DNA of 64,000 nt. Origin: an uncultured Eubacteriales bacterium. GTDB lineage: Bacteria > Bacillota > Clostridia > Christensenellales > Borkfalkiaceae. The first letter of the stretch is position 1, and every line of letters starts with the position of its first letter. The notes beneath the pieces were generated by a model that worked only from the letters and a program-made list of their open reading frames with translations, did not search any database and was not told the DNA's origin. The DNA lies in the NCBI GenBank assembly GCA_900543915.1, contig UQTB01000006.1:1-64000 (forward strand), read 5' to 3'. A program made the position numbers and the translations under genes. Shown one piece after another: positions 1-8,353 of the stretch.

Positions 1-528
<528 letters not shown>

Positions 529-800
529 ATTTCTTAAAGCCGGGGTATTGCTACCCCCAACTGCTCTAACTTCTTTTGGTTCTTTTTGTCTTTTTTGACT
601 GTTTGAGTACTTTGTGTTCTCAATTACTTTTAACGGAAACTTTCTTTCCCCTGTCCGCTGCGGTCGCTTCCGCTTCCGCTGCTTCTCAGGGTCTCTTATT
701 TCCTTCTATTCCGTTTTTAAACTGCATTCCGTTGACCGCAGTCAACGTGCTCTCAACTGAGAGCCTACTTATCTTATCATAATTAGTTTGGGAAAGTCAA
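529..800 (-). promoter_or_regulatory. rRNA operon promoter and leader
   Basis: On the minus strand a -35 TTGACT (795-800) and a -10 TAAGAT (771-776) are separated by 18 bp. They precede a leader of about 235 nt. Just after the expected start site the leader has two short perfect hairpins, CTCTCAGTTGAGAG (751-764) and GTTGACTGCGGTCAAC (731-746). No coding region is credible here. The leader probably carries antitermination or processing signals for 16S; that part is inference. Confidence 0.7.
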
Positions 801-868
801 GGATTTTTTACAAAGAATTTGAAAAATTTTCAAAAATTTTGTACAAGCCCGAAAATCCTCAGCTTTTA

Positions 869-2188
869 TCAATTATTTTGACGAATTTCCGGCACTGTTT
901 CGGCATGCGTTTCCGCCGGCGTTTCGTTTTTCTCCGCAAGCGGCAGACCGCCCGCTCCGTCCCGGTACAGGAGTTTCATCAGGATGGGCAGAAGGATGGA
1001 ACTGATCAGCACGAGAAGGACGACGACGGCCAGGTATCTCGCGTCGATGAGCCCCGCGTCTATCCCCTTCTGCGCGACGATCAGCGCCACTTCGCCGCGG
1101 GCGATCATCCCCACGCCGATGCGGGCGGAATCCCGCCAGGAATAGCCGAACGCCCTGGACAGTCCGCCGCAGCCGATGAATTTGCCCGCGATTCCCGCCA
1201 GCACGAACAGCAGGCCGAACAGCAAAACCTGCAGATCCATTCCCTCGAAGGTGATTCGGATCCCGATATTCGCGAAAAATACCGGCCCGAAGAGCACGTA
1301 AGAATTGACTTCTATCTTTTTATCGACGTACTCTGCCGTGCGGTGATTGGTCGACAGAATCACGCCCGCGATGTACGCGCCCGTAATATCCGCCACGCCG
1401 AACACTCGGTCGGCGAGAAAGGCATATACAAAACAGACCGCCAGGCTTAAAATGGGCATGCGGTGCGTATTCGGCGTGCGCTTTTCCATTTGTTTAAACA
1501 GCATGGAGAGCGGGAAACCCAGTCCGACCGCAACGGCGAAAAAGACCAGCATCCACAGGATCGCGATCACGGGGTTGCCGTCCGGATTGATTGCCGAAAG
1601 AATCGGCGAAGCCTCCCCGCCGCTGCCGCCGAAGCTCAGCGCGATCGTCAGAATGACGATGCCGATCACGTCGTCGATGATCGCGGCGGACATGATGACG
1701 GTTCCCACCTCGCTCTTTAGCTTTCCGAGTTCTTTCAGCGTCTCCACCGTGATGCCGACGCTGGTGGCCGTGAGAATGACGCCCACGAAAAACGCATCCA
1801 TCCATTGCCCCGGCAGAAAAATCAACCCGACGCCGAACCCCAGCGCCAGCGGCAGCAAAACGCCTCCCATGGCAATGAGAAACGCCTTCAGCCCCGTGCG
1901 GCGGATTTCCTTCAGGTCGGTTTCCAGCCCGGCGGAAAACATGACCAGCACCACGCCGATCTCGGCGAAGGTGCCGAGCGGGCTGTCCGCCGTATTCTGT
2001 ATGGGGAAAAGCCACCCCTCGAAGGTCTCGTTCCCGAAGATCGCGCCCCAGATGGAAGGGCCGATCAGCACCCCCGCCAGGATAAACCCGAGCACCTGAG
2101 GAAGGCCGAGCTTTTTCATCAAAAGCCCCAAAAATTTAGCCGCCAGCAAAATGATGGCGAGCTGCAGCAAAAAATCCAGCGTATTCAT
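869..2188 (-). CDS. Cation:proton antiporter (CPA2/Kef-type)
   Basis: A 439-residue integral membrane protein that probably exchanges Na+ or K+ for protons. It has about 12 hydrophobic segments. The motif order fits the CPA2 family: an N-terminal GLPQVLGFILAGVLIGP-type segment, EIGVVLVMFSAGLETD, then ATSVGIT, and the paired acidic residues of the ion site in AAIIDDVIG. It ends in a short charged tail with no TrkA-N regulatory domain, so it resembles the short NapA/KefB-like antiporters. The start is supported by GAGGG upstream. It is transcribed toward the rRNA promoter and has no operon partner. The ion cannot be decided from sequence. Confidence 0.9.
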   Translation of the reverse strand: MNTLDFLLQLAIILLAAKFLGLLMKKLGLPQVLGFILAGVLIGPSIWGAIFGNETFEGWLFPIQNTADSPLGTFAEIGVVLVMFSAGLETDLKEIRRTGLKAFLIAMGGVLLPLALGFGVGLIFLPGQWMDAFFVGVILTATSVGITVETLKELGKLKSEVGTVIMSAAIIDDVIGIVILTIALSFGGSGGEASPILSAINPDGNPVIAILWMLVFFAVAVGLGFPLSMLFKQMEKRTPNTHRMPILSLAVCFVYAFLADRVFGVADITGAYIAGVILSTNHRTAEYVDKKIEVNSYVLFGPVFFANIGIRITFEGMDLQVLLFGLLFVLAGIAGKFIGCGGLSRAFGYSWRDSARIGVGMIARGEVALIVAQKGIDAGLIDARYLAVVVLLVLISSILLPILMKLLYRDGAGGLPLAEKNETPAETHAETVPEIRQNN

Positions 2189-2629
2189 ATCGTTACCCTC
2201 AAACGGTTACATATTGTATCACGATCGGACGGAAAAGTCCAGCAAAGCGGAGCAAAAATACAAATAAATTACGGGGAATTTTTCCGTTCCGGCGCCGTAT
2301 GCCGCGCGATTTGAAAAAACCGTGAAAAACACGCCTTTGCGAGGGCGATATGTGCGCATAAAGAAAATAAGAGACTGCAAAAACGAACTTCTGACCGCTA
2401 TCCGTGCAGAGAGTCTCCCTGCGCACAGCGAAAACGCTTCAGGATGCCTGCACGGCAGAGCGCATCTGTTTCCGTTCGTCCGCATGAAGCGCCGGATTCC
2501 GCAGCGGAAAACGCTGAATTGCGGCGGTTCAGCCGTCTGTCCAGACAGAAAGCGCGCATACAAACGCCCGGCCCCGCCGCGCAATATGCGCGGCGGGGCC
2601 GGGCTCCTTTCGATCCTTTGCAAATACAG
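2189..2629. other. Intergenic region, no gene seen
   Basis: Between the antiporter and the pilin-like gene I see no credible coding region. The notable element is the large GC-rich hairpin at 2566-2604. The rest is featureless apart from scattered short inverted repeats. Confidence 0.5.
2566..2604 (-). terminator. GC-rich hairpin downstream of the pilin-like gene
   Basis: A perfect 17-18 bp stem (GCCCGGCCCCGCCGCGCA and its complement) with a very short loop lies about 25 bp beyond the stop at 2630. On the minus strand it is followed only by GTTTGT, so it is a strong hairpin with a weak U tract. Confidence 0.6.
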
Positions 2630-3973
2630 TTATCGATATTCTATGGTCTGTGCCAGACGATCGATTGCTGCTCTAGTATCCGCATCAGCATCTTCGTCAA
2701 TCACATAATAATTTACGCAGCCTCTTTCCACATAAGTGTTGCCCGCCAGCTGAATCCAGCTTAAATCTGTTTCGCTAGCGAGCTCACCCTTCAAAAATGA
2801 ATCATGGAAACGGAAAGCCGCCGTGCAGTAATTGAACACATTGTTTCTGATTACAACTTCGGCGCGGTCTCCCTGCGTTCCCCATAGATTAAACGAAAAC
2901 TGTATGCCGATATTTTTATTGCCTGTGTTGGCTTTGGCGGCAAAGAAACAGTCTTCGATCAACACTTTTTTAATCGTTTTAGTGCTTGCTGCAATCTGAA
3001 TGCAACGCTCCGCATTTTCAAAACGGCAATTCTTGATTTCGATTTCTTCATTATACCAAACAATGACGGAACCGGCACTGTTGTCCGTCGATCTGAAAAC
3101 GCAATTTTCGAGGCTGACCTTCTGATACCAGTTAATCTTAAAAACACCAGTACCGTCAATTACGCAATTTTTGATTACGATTTCATCAGGATTTTTACTT
3201 GTGGCATTGACCAAGAAACCTTGCATTAGCAATCCGTCCGACTTCCTGATGGTTATCTGCTTCCCCTCTACTGTCAAAACCTGCGTTTCTCCCACCGTAT
3301 CTACACTACCGGCATTCGAGATATCTTCTTCGGTTGTTCCCGTTTCACTGTCGCCCAAAAGAGCGATCTGCCGCGTACTCCCGGCATCGGCAAGGTCGCC
3401 GAGGGATGCCATGGCAGTGTCCGTCAGATAACCGTTTCTCACGCCGGCAACGAGCAGTTTTCCTTCCCCCGAAATATCGAGCACATAATTGTTGATATCT
3501 ACCGTTTTGCCGGTCAGATCGATCTCTTCGGTCACGATGATATTCGTATTGAGCACCGCCGTATGAACGATGGCGGGGAGATCGTTAAAATCTGATACAA
3601 ACATCTGAACGTCCGTCGTATCCGCGTTTTCGGGATAGATGACAGTCCCCTCATCGTTCAGCAGCAGAATCTGATTTTTGGTCCGTTCCCAGACAAACGC
3701 GTGCCCCTGCGAGCGCGGCTTCATGGACTTGAAGTTGTACCCTTCCGTCGTCAGGATATCGACGGCGTCCTGCATGTTTTCAGGCGTCTCCGTCGCGCCG
3801 CCGTACGCCAGAGTCGTATTCAGGATGCGCACGACCTGCTGATCGTTGGAGAGGTTTGCCTTCGCGATCAGGCTGGAAAACGTCGGTATCAGCACTGCCG
3901 CGAGAATCGCGATGACCGCGATGACGATCACCAGCTCGACGATGGTAAACCCTTTCCGGTTCTTTTGTTTCAT
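2630..3973 (-). CDS. Type IV pilin-like N-terminus fused to a beta-helix domain
   Basis: A 447-residue protein. Residues 1-30 form a class III/type IV prepilin signal: a short basic leader, then GFTIVELVIVIAVIAILAAV, with the conserved Glu at +5 of the mature form. It should be cut between Gly and Phe by a prepilin peptidase and stay in the membrane until assembled. A region with DNDEGT-like pseudopilin character follows. From about residue 240 there are repeating short strands with an N/D-C-x-F/I rhythm (IKNCVIDG, LENCVFRS, IKNCRFEN, IEDCFFAA, IRNNVFNY), typical of a right-handed parallel beta-helix. The chosen ATG has GGAGGG upstream; an upstream in-frame extension lacks one. No pilus assembly genes are nearby. 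Function unknown. Confidence 0.8.
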   Translation of the reverse strand: MKQKNRKGFTIVELVIVIAVIAILAAVLIPTFSSLIAKANLSNDQQVVRILNTTLAYGGATETPENMQDAVDILTTEGYNFKSMKPRSQGHAFVWERTKNQILLLNDEGTVIYPENADTTDVQMFVSDFNDLPAIVHTAVLNTNIIVTEEIDLTGKTVDINNYVLDISGEGKLLVAGVRNGYLTDTAMASLGDLADAGSTRQIALLGDSETGTTEEDISNAGSVDTVGETQVLTVEGKQITIRKSDGLLMQGFLVNATSKNPDEIVIKNCVIDGTGVFKINWYQKVSLENCVFRSTDNSAGSVIVWYNEEIEIKNCRFENAERCIQIAASTKTIKKVLIEDCFFAAKANTGNKNIGIQFSFNLWGTQGDRAEVVIRNNVFNYCTAAFRFHDSFLKGELASETDLSWIQLAGNTYVERGCVNYYVIDEDADADTRAAIDRLAQTIEYR

Positions 3974-4006
3974 AATTCCCTCCTCTTTGTGCAGAAAAGG
4001 GACCTT

Positions 4007-4103
4007 TGGTTTGCGCTTCGCTGTTAAAAGCGCAAACCAAGAGAGGTACCTCTCTTGCACATAATCTTTTCTGTATTATACGAAAAAAAACGGCATTTTG
4101 CAA
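4007..4103 (-). promoter_or_regulatory. Promoter and hairpin-rich leader of the pilin-like gene
   Basis: The -35 TTGCAA (4098-4103) and -10 TATAAT (4075-4080) are 17 bp apart. The leader contains a perfect 18-bp palindrome, AAGAGAGGTACCTCTCTT (4039-4056), and next to it a hairpin with an 11-bp stem, GGTTTGCGCTT/AAGCGCAAACC (4009-4038). The palindrome could be an operator, or both could act in the RNA. The promoter match is clear; the regulatory role is inferred. Confidence 0.65.
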
Positions 4104-4140
4104 GCGTTTTTTCAAATTATTTGGATTTTTACCGCTCTTT

Positions 4141-4611
4141 TCAAAAAATCTTCCTGCATTCGGCGGTGTAGATCCGGATTGTCCCGCCGCAGTCGTCGCG
4201 CGCGTGCGTCAGATAGCTCCAGCCGTACCGTTCGTAAAACGAAACGAGATCGGTCGCGAGGTACAGCCTTTTCACGCCGCCTGCCGACATCTCGCGGCGC
4301 GCGAACGCCAAAAGCTCCCCCGCGAGCCCTCTGCCGCGGAAAGGCGCTTCCACATACAGCGCGCAGAGATTCGGCGTCAGATCCCTGCGGTCGTGAAAAT
4401 CGTTTTCGATCACGCCCGCGCCGCCGACGATCGAACCGTCCGGACCGAGCGCGAGGTACCACTGCGGTATCCCCTGCGGCCGCGCGAGACAGCGCGCCAT
4501 GCTTTCCAGATAAGTCTCCCGGGAAATGTTCCATTTTTGCGAAAACCAGGCGGCGGCTTCCGGCGCGCGCGAAGGGCAGTCGCACAGGCGGACGAGGGAA
4601 ATCCCCGTCAT
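4141..4611 (-). CDS. GNAT family N-acetyltransferase
   Basis: A 156-residue protein with the GNAT fold order. A substrate-binding N-terminal half leads to LCALYVEAPFRGRGLAGELLAFA, where R-G-R-G-L-A is the acetyl-CoA pyrophosphate loop (motif A, Q/RxxGxG/A), and then LYLATDLVSFYERYGW (motif B with the usual FYERYGW end). It probably acetylates a small molecule or an amine; the substrate cannot be told. The start has GGAGG upstream. It is the last gene of a four-gene operon and overlaps queH by 4 bp (ATGA). Confidence 0.88.
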   Translation of the reverse strand: MTGISLVRLCDCPSRAPEAAAWFSQKWNISRETYLESMARCLARPQGIPQWYLALGPDGSIVGGAGVIENDFHDRRDLTPNLCALYVEAPFRGRGLAGELLAFARREMSAGGVKRLYLATDLVSFYERYGWSYLTHARDDCGGTIRIYTAECRKIF

Positions 4612-5219
4612 AATTCCTCCGGCGTTTTCTTGCGCGAATAGACGCAGCCGCAGTAATTCTGCCGATACAGCCCGTATTCCCTGGAGAGCGCGACCGAACG
4701 GAGATAGCCGCCCTTTTTCTTAAAGTCCGAGGGGAGCCATTTCACCCCTGTCTCCTCTGCCAGCGACAGGCCGATCCGATTGATCAGCGCGGCGTTTTTC
4801 AGGGGGCTCAGCGTGAGCGTCGAGCAAAAATAATCGAAGTTTCCCTCCTTTGCGCGCTCCGCCGTGCGCCGCAGGCGCAGGGAAAAGCAGATCTCGCAGC
4901 GCGCGCCGCCTTCGCGGTCGTCTTCACGGCCGCGTACCGCATCAAAAAAGGCGGCGGCGTCATAGGGCTCGTCCGTCACGGGGATTCCCCACGCTCCCAT
5001 CAGCCGTTTTTCCTCTTCCAGGCGGAAGAGATATTCTTTTTCGGGCTGTATATTGGGATTGAAGAAGAATACCGTCAAGTCAAAATATTCCTTTAAATAT
5101 TCCGCCACATACGACGAACAGGGCGCACAGCATGCGTGCAGCAGAACGCGCGGCCGCTCGCCGCTCTTTTTCAGCGCGGAGAGGATTCCCTCCAGTTCCC
5201 GCTGTCTGTTTTCATTCAT
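4608..5219 (-). CDS. queH: Epoxyqueuosine reductase QueH
   Basis: A 203-residue DUF208/QueH protein. The family catalyses the last step of queuosine synthesis in tRNA, reducing epoxyqueuosine to queuosine with an Fe-S cluster and an adjacent metal site. The diagnostic CC motif appears near residue 30 (LLHACCAPCSS). Further cysteines follow at C-E-I-C-F (about residue 108) and near the C-terminus (YCGCVYS), together supplying the cluster ligands. Length is normal. It overlaps the peptidase E-like gene and the GNAT gene by 4 bp each. No other queuosine genes are in the window, so it may act on salvaged precursor. Confidence 0.93.
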   Translation of the reverse strand: MNENRQRELEGILSALKKSGERPRVLLHACCAPCSSYVAEYLKEYFDLTVFFFNPNIQPEKEYLFRLEEEKRLMGAWGIPVTDEPYDAAAFFDAVRGREDDREGGARCEICFSLRLRRTAERAKEGNFDYFCSTLTLSPLKNAALINRIGLSLAEETGVKWLPSDFKKKGGYLRSVALSREYGLYRQNYCGCVYSRKKTPEEL

Positions 5220-5908
5220 ATCAGCTCCTTTTTCAGCGCGCCGCCCTCTTTGGCGAGCCGAAACGCCCGCCCGCCCGCAGAGAGCGAACGCGTGAGCGTC
5301 TCGTCCGTAAATTCCAGCGCGCCGTCGTTTTCGATCGCGTACCCCACAGAGGCTTCCGAGCGCAGAAATACCTCGTCAAATTCCGCGCGTTCGTCGTAGT
5401 GGGGCGTGCACAGCCCGGGAAGAAGCCCCAGCCCGGGAAATTCCCGATACTCCCCCGACTGCCCCCGCATGATCTCGTAGTCGGTATACATCCGCTCGAA
5501 CCAGCAGATTGCCCCCGCGGAGAGCCCGCAAAGAACCGTGCCTGCGCGGTATGCATCCAGTATGAGCTTGTCCGTCCCCGTCTTTTTCCAGAGGTCGAGC
5601 AGGTAGACGGTATCCCCGCCGCCGACGTAAATGCAGTCCGCCGCGGCGATCTTCGCCGCGATCTTCTCCATATCCATTTCGCCGTACACCAAAAGCGCCA
5701 CTTCCGCCTTGATATCGAACACCGAAGTGTAGGTCTTGCGGAAGCTGTTGAAGTACGGCATGCTGTCGTGGCTCGCCGTGCCGAAAAAGAGGGCGTTGGC
5801 CCGCCGCTCCCCCGCGCGCGCTTTCGCAAGCTGCGCGATATAGCGGTCGATTTCCAAAGTCGTTTTGTTTCTGATTTCTCCGCCGCCGATGGCGATCAAT
5901 TTTCTCAT
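5216..5908 (-). CDS. Peptidase E-like (family S51) class I GATase-fold protein
   Basis: A 230-residue protein. It begins MRKLIAIGGGEI and contains IYVGGGDTVYLL and GLSAGAICW, where the Ser of the nucleophile elbow G-x-S-A-G-A is the family's catalytic serine. The C-terminal half has the conserved TPHYD histidine. Family members are dipeptidase E or cyanophycinase relatives that cut N-terminal aspartyl bonds. The ATG overlaps the stop of dxs (ATGA), which fixes the start although its ribosome site is weak. A longer in-frame extension upstream lies wholly inside dxs and is rejected. Confidence 0.87.
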   Translation of the reverse strand: MRKLIAIGGGEIRNKTTLEIDRYIAQLAKARAGERRANALFFGTASHDSMPYFNSFRKTYTSVFDIKAEVALLVYGEMDMEKIAAKIAAADCIYVGGGDTVYLLDLWKKTGTDKLILDAYRAGTVLCGLSAGAICWFERMYTDYEIMRGQSGEYREFPGLGLLPGLCTPHYDERAEFDEVFLRSEASVGYAIENDGALEFTDETLTRSLSAGGRAFRLAKEGGALKKELI

Positions 5909-7698
5909 TCGTCCAGTTCTCTCAAAATATGTTCTGCGGTCAGTCCGTTTTCTTCCAGCTGTTCGGCGACGCTCGCGTGCGGCACGAACGCGTCTCCGAC
6001 CCCCAGTCCCCGGACGGGCAGCGCCCGCCCGCGCGCCGCGTAATAGGAGGCGACCGCGCTGTAAAACCCGCCGATCAGGGCGTTCTCCTCCAGCGTCAGA
6101 AGGGGCGTTCCGATCAGCCCGTCCAGACATGCGGTGTCCAGCGGCTTGACCGAATGCGCGTCGATGACCCCGACGCTCTTTTTCGCCTGCCGCGCGGCGT
6201 TCAGCGCCAGCGACAGCATTCTGCCGCCCACCGCCAGAATGACCGCATCCGTCCCCTCTTTGACGAGATTCCAGCGCCCGGGCTCATACGCATGCGCATC
6301 CGTCTCTCCCTCCTCCGCCTTTCCGTTCGGATACCGGATGGCAACCGGCCCCCCGGCGGAGAGCGCGAACGTAAGCATGCGCTCGAACTGCGCGAGGGAG
6401 GAGGGAGCAAGGACGGTCATATTCGGCAGCTGCGTCAGATACGAGAGATCGAATACGCCCTGATGCGTCTTTCCGTCCGCCCCGACGAGCCCCGCGCGGT
6501 CCACGCAGAAGACGACAGGCAGGTTCTGAATGCACACGTCGTGCAAGATCTGATCGTACGCCCGCTGCAAAAAAGTGGAATAAATGCAGACGACGGGCTT
6601 CATGCCCGCGGCGGCAAGCCCCGCGGCGTAGGTAACGGCGTATTCCTCGCAGATGCCGACGTCCGTCAGACGGTCCGGGAAACGCCTGCCGAAGGAAGAA
6701 AGCCCCGTACCATCCTTCATGCCCGCGGTCACGGCGACGATCTTCCCGTCCGTCTCCGCCCGCCGCGCGAGCGCTTCGCCCAGCCGTGCGGCGTAGGCGT
6801 TTTCCCCGCTCTCAAAATGAACGGAAAGCCCGTGGTAATAGTCGGATTTCTCCTCGGCGGGCTTTAATCCCTTTCCCTTCACCGTGCGGACGTGCACGAA
6901 GACGGCTTCTTCCGAGTCCCTGATATTCTCAAACACCTGAATGAGCTCTTTCAGGTTGTGCCCGTCCAGCACGCCGACGTATTTGAACCCGAAGTCCTCC
7001 AGATATACGTGGCGGTTCAGAAGGCGCTTGACCATGCTCTTGAACGCCTTCAGCCCCCGCCCCGCCCAGGACTTGCCGAGCGCGCTCTTCAAGCGCCGCT
7101 TGGCGGTGCGGTAGCGTTTGCCGGTAGTGACCTTGGAGAGCGCCTTGTAAAAGCCGTTGTTGTTTTCGCTGATGGACATGCCGTTGTCGTTCAGGACGAC
7201 GATGAACCTGCCCGGCTTTTTCTCGGTTGCAGTCAGCGCTTCCAGCGATTCGCCGTTGATTAAGGAACCGTCCCCGACGACGGTCACGATCCGGTAGTCC
7301 TCCCCCGCGAGGTCGCGCGCCTTTGCGATCCCGAGCCCCGCCGCGAGCGAATTGCCTGCATGACCGGCGACGAACGCGTCGTACGCGCTCTCCTCCGGCG
7401 AAGGGAATCCGGAGATCCCGCCCTTTTTCCGCAGCGTGGAAAACCGCTCCGCACGGTCGGAGATGATTTTATGTACGTAAGACTGGTGCCCGACGTCGAA
7501 AAGGAGTTTATCGGCGGGAAAATCGAACGCGAAATAAAGGGCAAGGGTGAGTTCCACCATGCCCAGGTTGGGGGACAGATGCCCCCCGTTCGTTTCCACC
7601 GTCTGAATGACGGTTTCCCTGATCTCCGCCGCCAGCGCTTCCAGTTCGGATACGGAACACGCCTTCAGAGGCTTACGGAGCTGCTCGGATAATGCCAT
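5905..7698 (-). CDS. dxs: 1-deoxy-D-xylulose-5-phosphate synthase
   Basis: A 597-residue thiamine diphosphate enzyme that condenses pyruvate and glyceraldehyde 3-phosphate, the first step of the MEP isoprenoid pathway. Visible motifs: GGHLSPNLG with the catalytic His near residue 40, DVGHQSYVHK, the ThDP/Mg motif GDGSLINGESLEAL with following N-D-N (VVLNDNGMSIS), and the pyrimidine-domain CIYSTFLQRAYDQ and DRAGLVGADGKTHQG. It is slightly shorter than the usual 620-640 residues, mainly from a trimmed N-terminus and the linker. AAGGG precedes the ATG. It heads the dxs/peptidase E/queH/GNAT operon. Confidence 0.96.
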   Translation of the reverse strand: MALSEQLRKPLKACSVSELEALAAEIRETVIQTVETNGGHLSPNLGMVELTLALYFAFDFPADKLLFDVGHQSYVHKIISDRAERFSTLRKKGGISGFPSPEESAYDAFVAGHAGNSLAAGLGIAKARDLAGEDYRIVTVVGDGSLINGESLEALTATEKKPGRFIVVLNDNGMSISENNNGFYKALSKVTTGKRYRTAKRRLKSALGKSWAGRGLKAFKSMVKRLLNRHVYLEDFGFKYVGVLDGHNLKELIQVFENIRDSEEAVFVHVRTVKGKGLKPAEEKSDYYHGLSVHFESGENAYAARLGEALARRAETDGKIVAVTAGMKDGTGLSSFGRRFPDRLTDVGICEEYAVTYAAGLAAAGMKPVVCIYSTFLQRAYDQILHDVCIQNLPVVFCVDRAGLVGADGKTHQGVFDLSYLTQLPNMTVLAPSSLAQFERMLTFALSAGGPVAIRYPNGKAEEGETDAHAYEPGRWNLVKEGTDAVILAVGGRMLSLALNAARQAKKSVGVIDAHSVKPLDTACLDGLIGTPLLTLEENALIGGFYSAVASYYAARGRALPVRGLGVGDAFVPHASVAEQLEENGLTAEHILRELDE

Positions 7699-7758
7699 AA
7701 ATTCCCTTTGACGCTAATATATGTGCAGGCGTCGCGCATTATACCCCGCCGTTTTTCC

Positions 7759-8292
7759 TTAAATCTTCTCGGGGTCGGGATATTCCTCGCCGAACGTCTC
7801 CACGGTGACGGACTTCATGATCATATCCTCCTGCGGGCGGTCCGCATAGTCCACATACGATTCCGCAATCGCGTCCACTACGTCCATTCCCTCGATCACC
7901 CTGCCGAACGCGGCGTATGCGCCGTCCAGATGCGGGGCGTCCTGATGCATGATAAAGAACTGACTGCCCGCGCTGTCCGGATGATTGGCGCGCGCCATGC
8001 TGATCACGCCCCGCGTGTGTTTCAGCGCGTTGGGAAAGCCGTTCTGCGCGAACTCTCCCCTGACGGTATAGCGGGGGCCGCCCCGTCCCGTTCCCTGCGG
8101 GCAGCCGCCCTGAATCATAAAGCCGCGGATCACGCGGTGAAAGATGAGATCGTCATAAAATTTCTTCCTGACGAGATAGATAAAGTTGTTGACCGTGTTC
8201 GGCGCGATCTCGGGAAACAGCTCGACTTTGATGACGCCGTCTTTGCCGAGATTCTTGTTTTTCATCTGAATGGTTACGATCGGATTTTTCAT
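7759..8292 (-). CDS. Cyclophilin-type peptidyl-prolyl cis-trans isomerase
   Basis: A 177-residue cytoplasmic cyclophilin without a signal peptide. It has the catalytic block FHRVIRGFMIQGGCPQGTGRGGP (Arg of FHR, then F-M-I-Q-G-G), MARANHPDSAGSQFFI (including S-Q-F-F-I) and HLDGAYAAFGRV. These are the active-site Arg, Phe, Met, Gln and His positions of the family. It speeds proline isomerisation during folding. GAGGAGG lies upstream of the ATG. It is followed by dxs 60 bp away on the same strand. Confidence 0.95.
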   Translation of the reverse strand: MKNPIVTIQMKNKNLGKDGVIKVELFPEIAPNTVNNFIYLVRKKFYDDLIFHRVIRGFMIQGGCPQGTGRGGPRYTVRGEFAQNGFPNALKHTRGVISMARANHPDSAGSQFFIMHQDAPHLDGAYAAFGRVIEGMDVVDAIAESYVDYADRPQEDMIMKSVTVETFGEEYPDPEKI

Positions 8293-8353
8293 AGCAAGCC
8301 TCCTCGTTTTGTTTCTATTGTACCACGAACCCGCGCGGTTGTCAATCCCCCTT

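Noticed and set aside
788..1450. Open frame on the plus strand opposite the antiporter
   Set aside because: It mirrors the antiporter codons, has no ribosome site and an Arg/His/Asp-rich composition typical of antisense frames in GC-rich genes.
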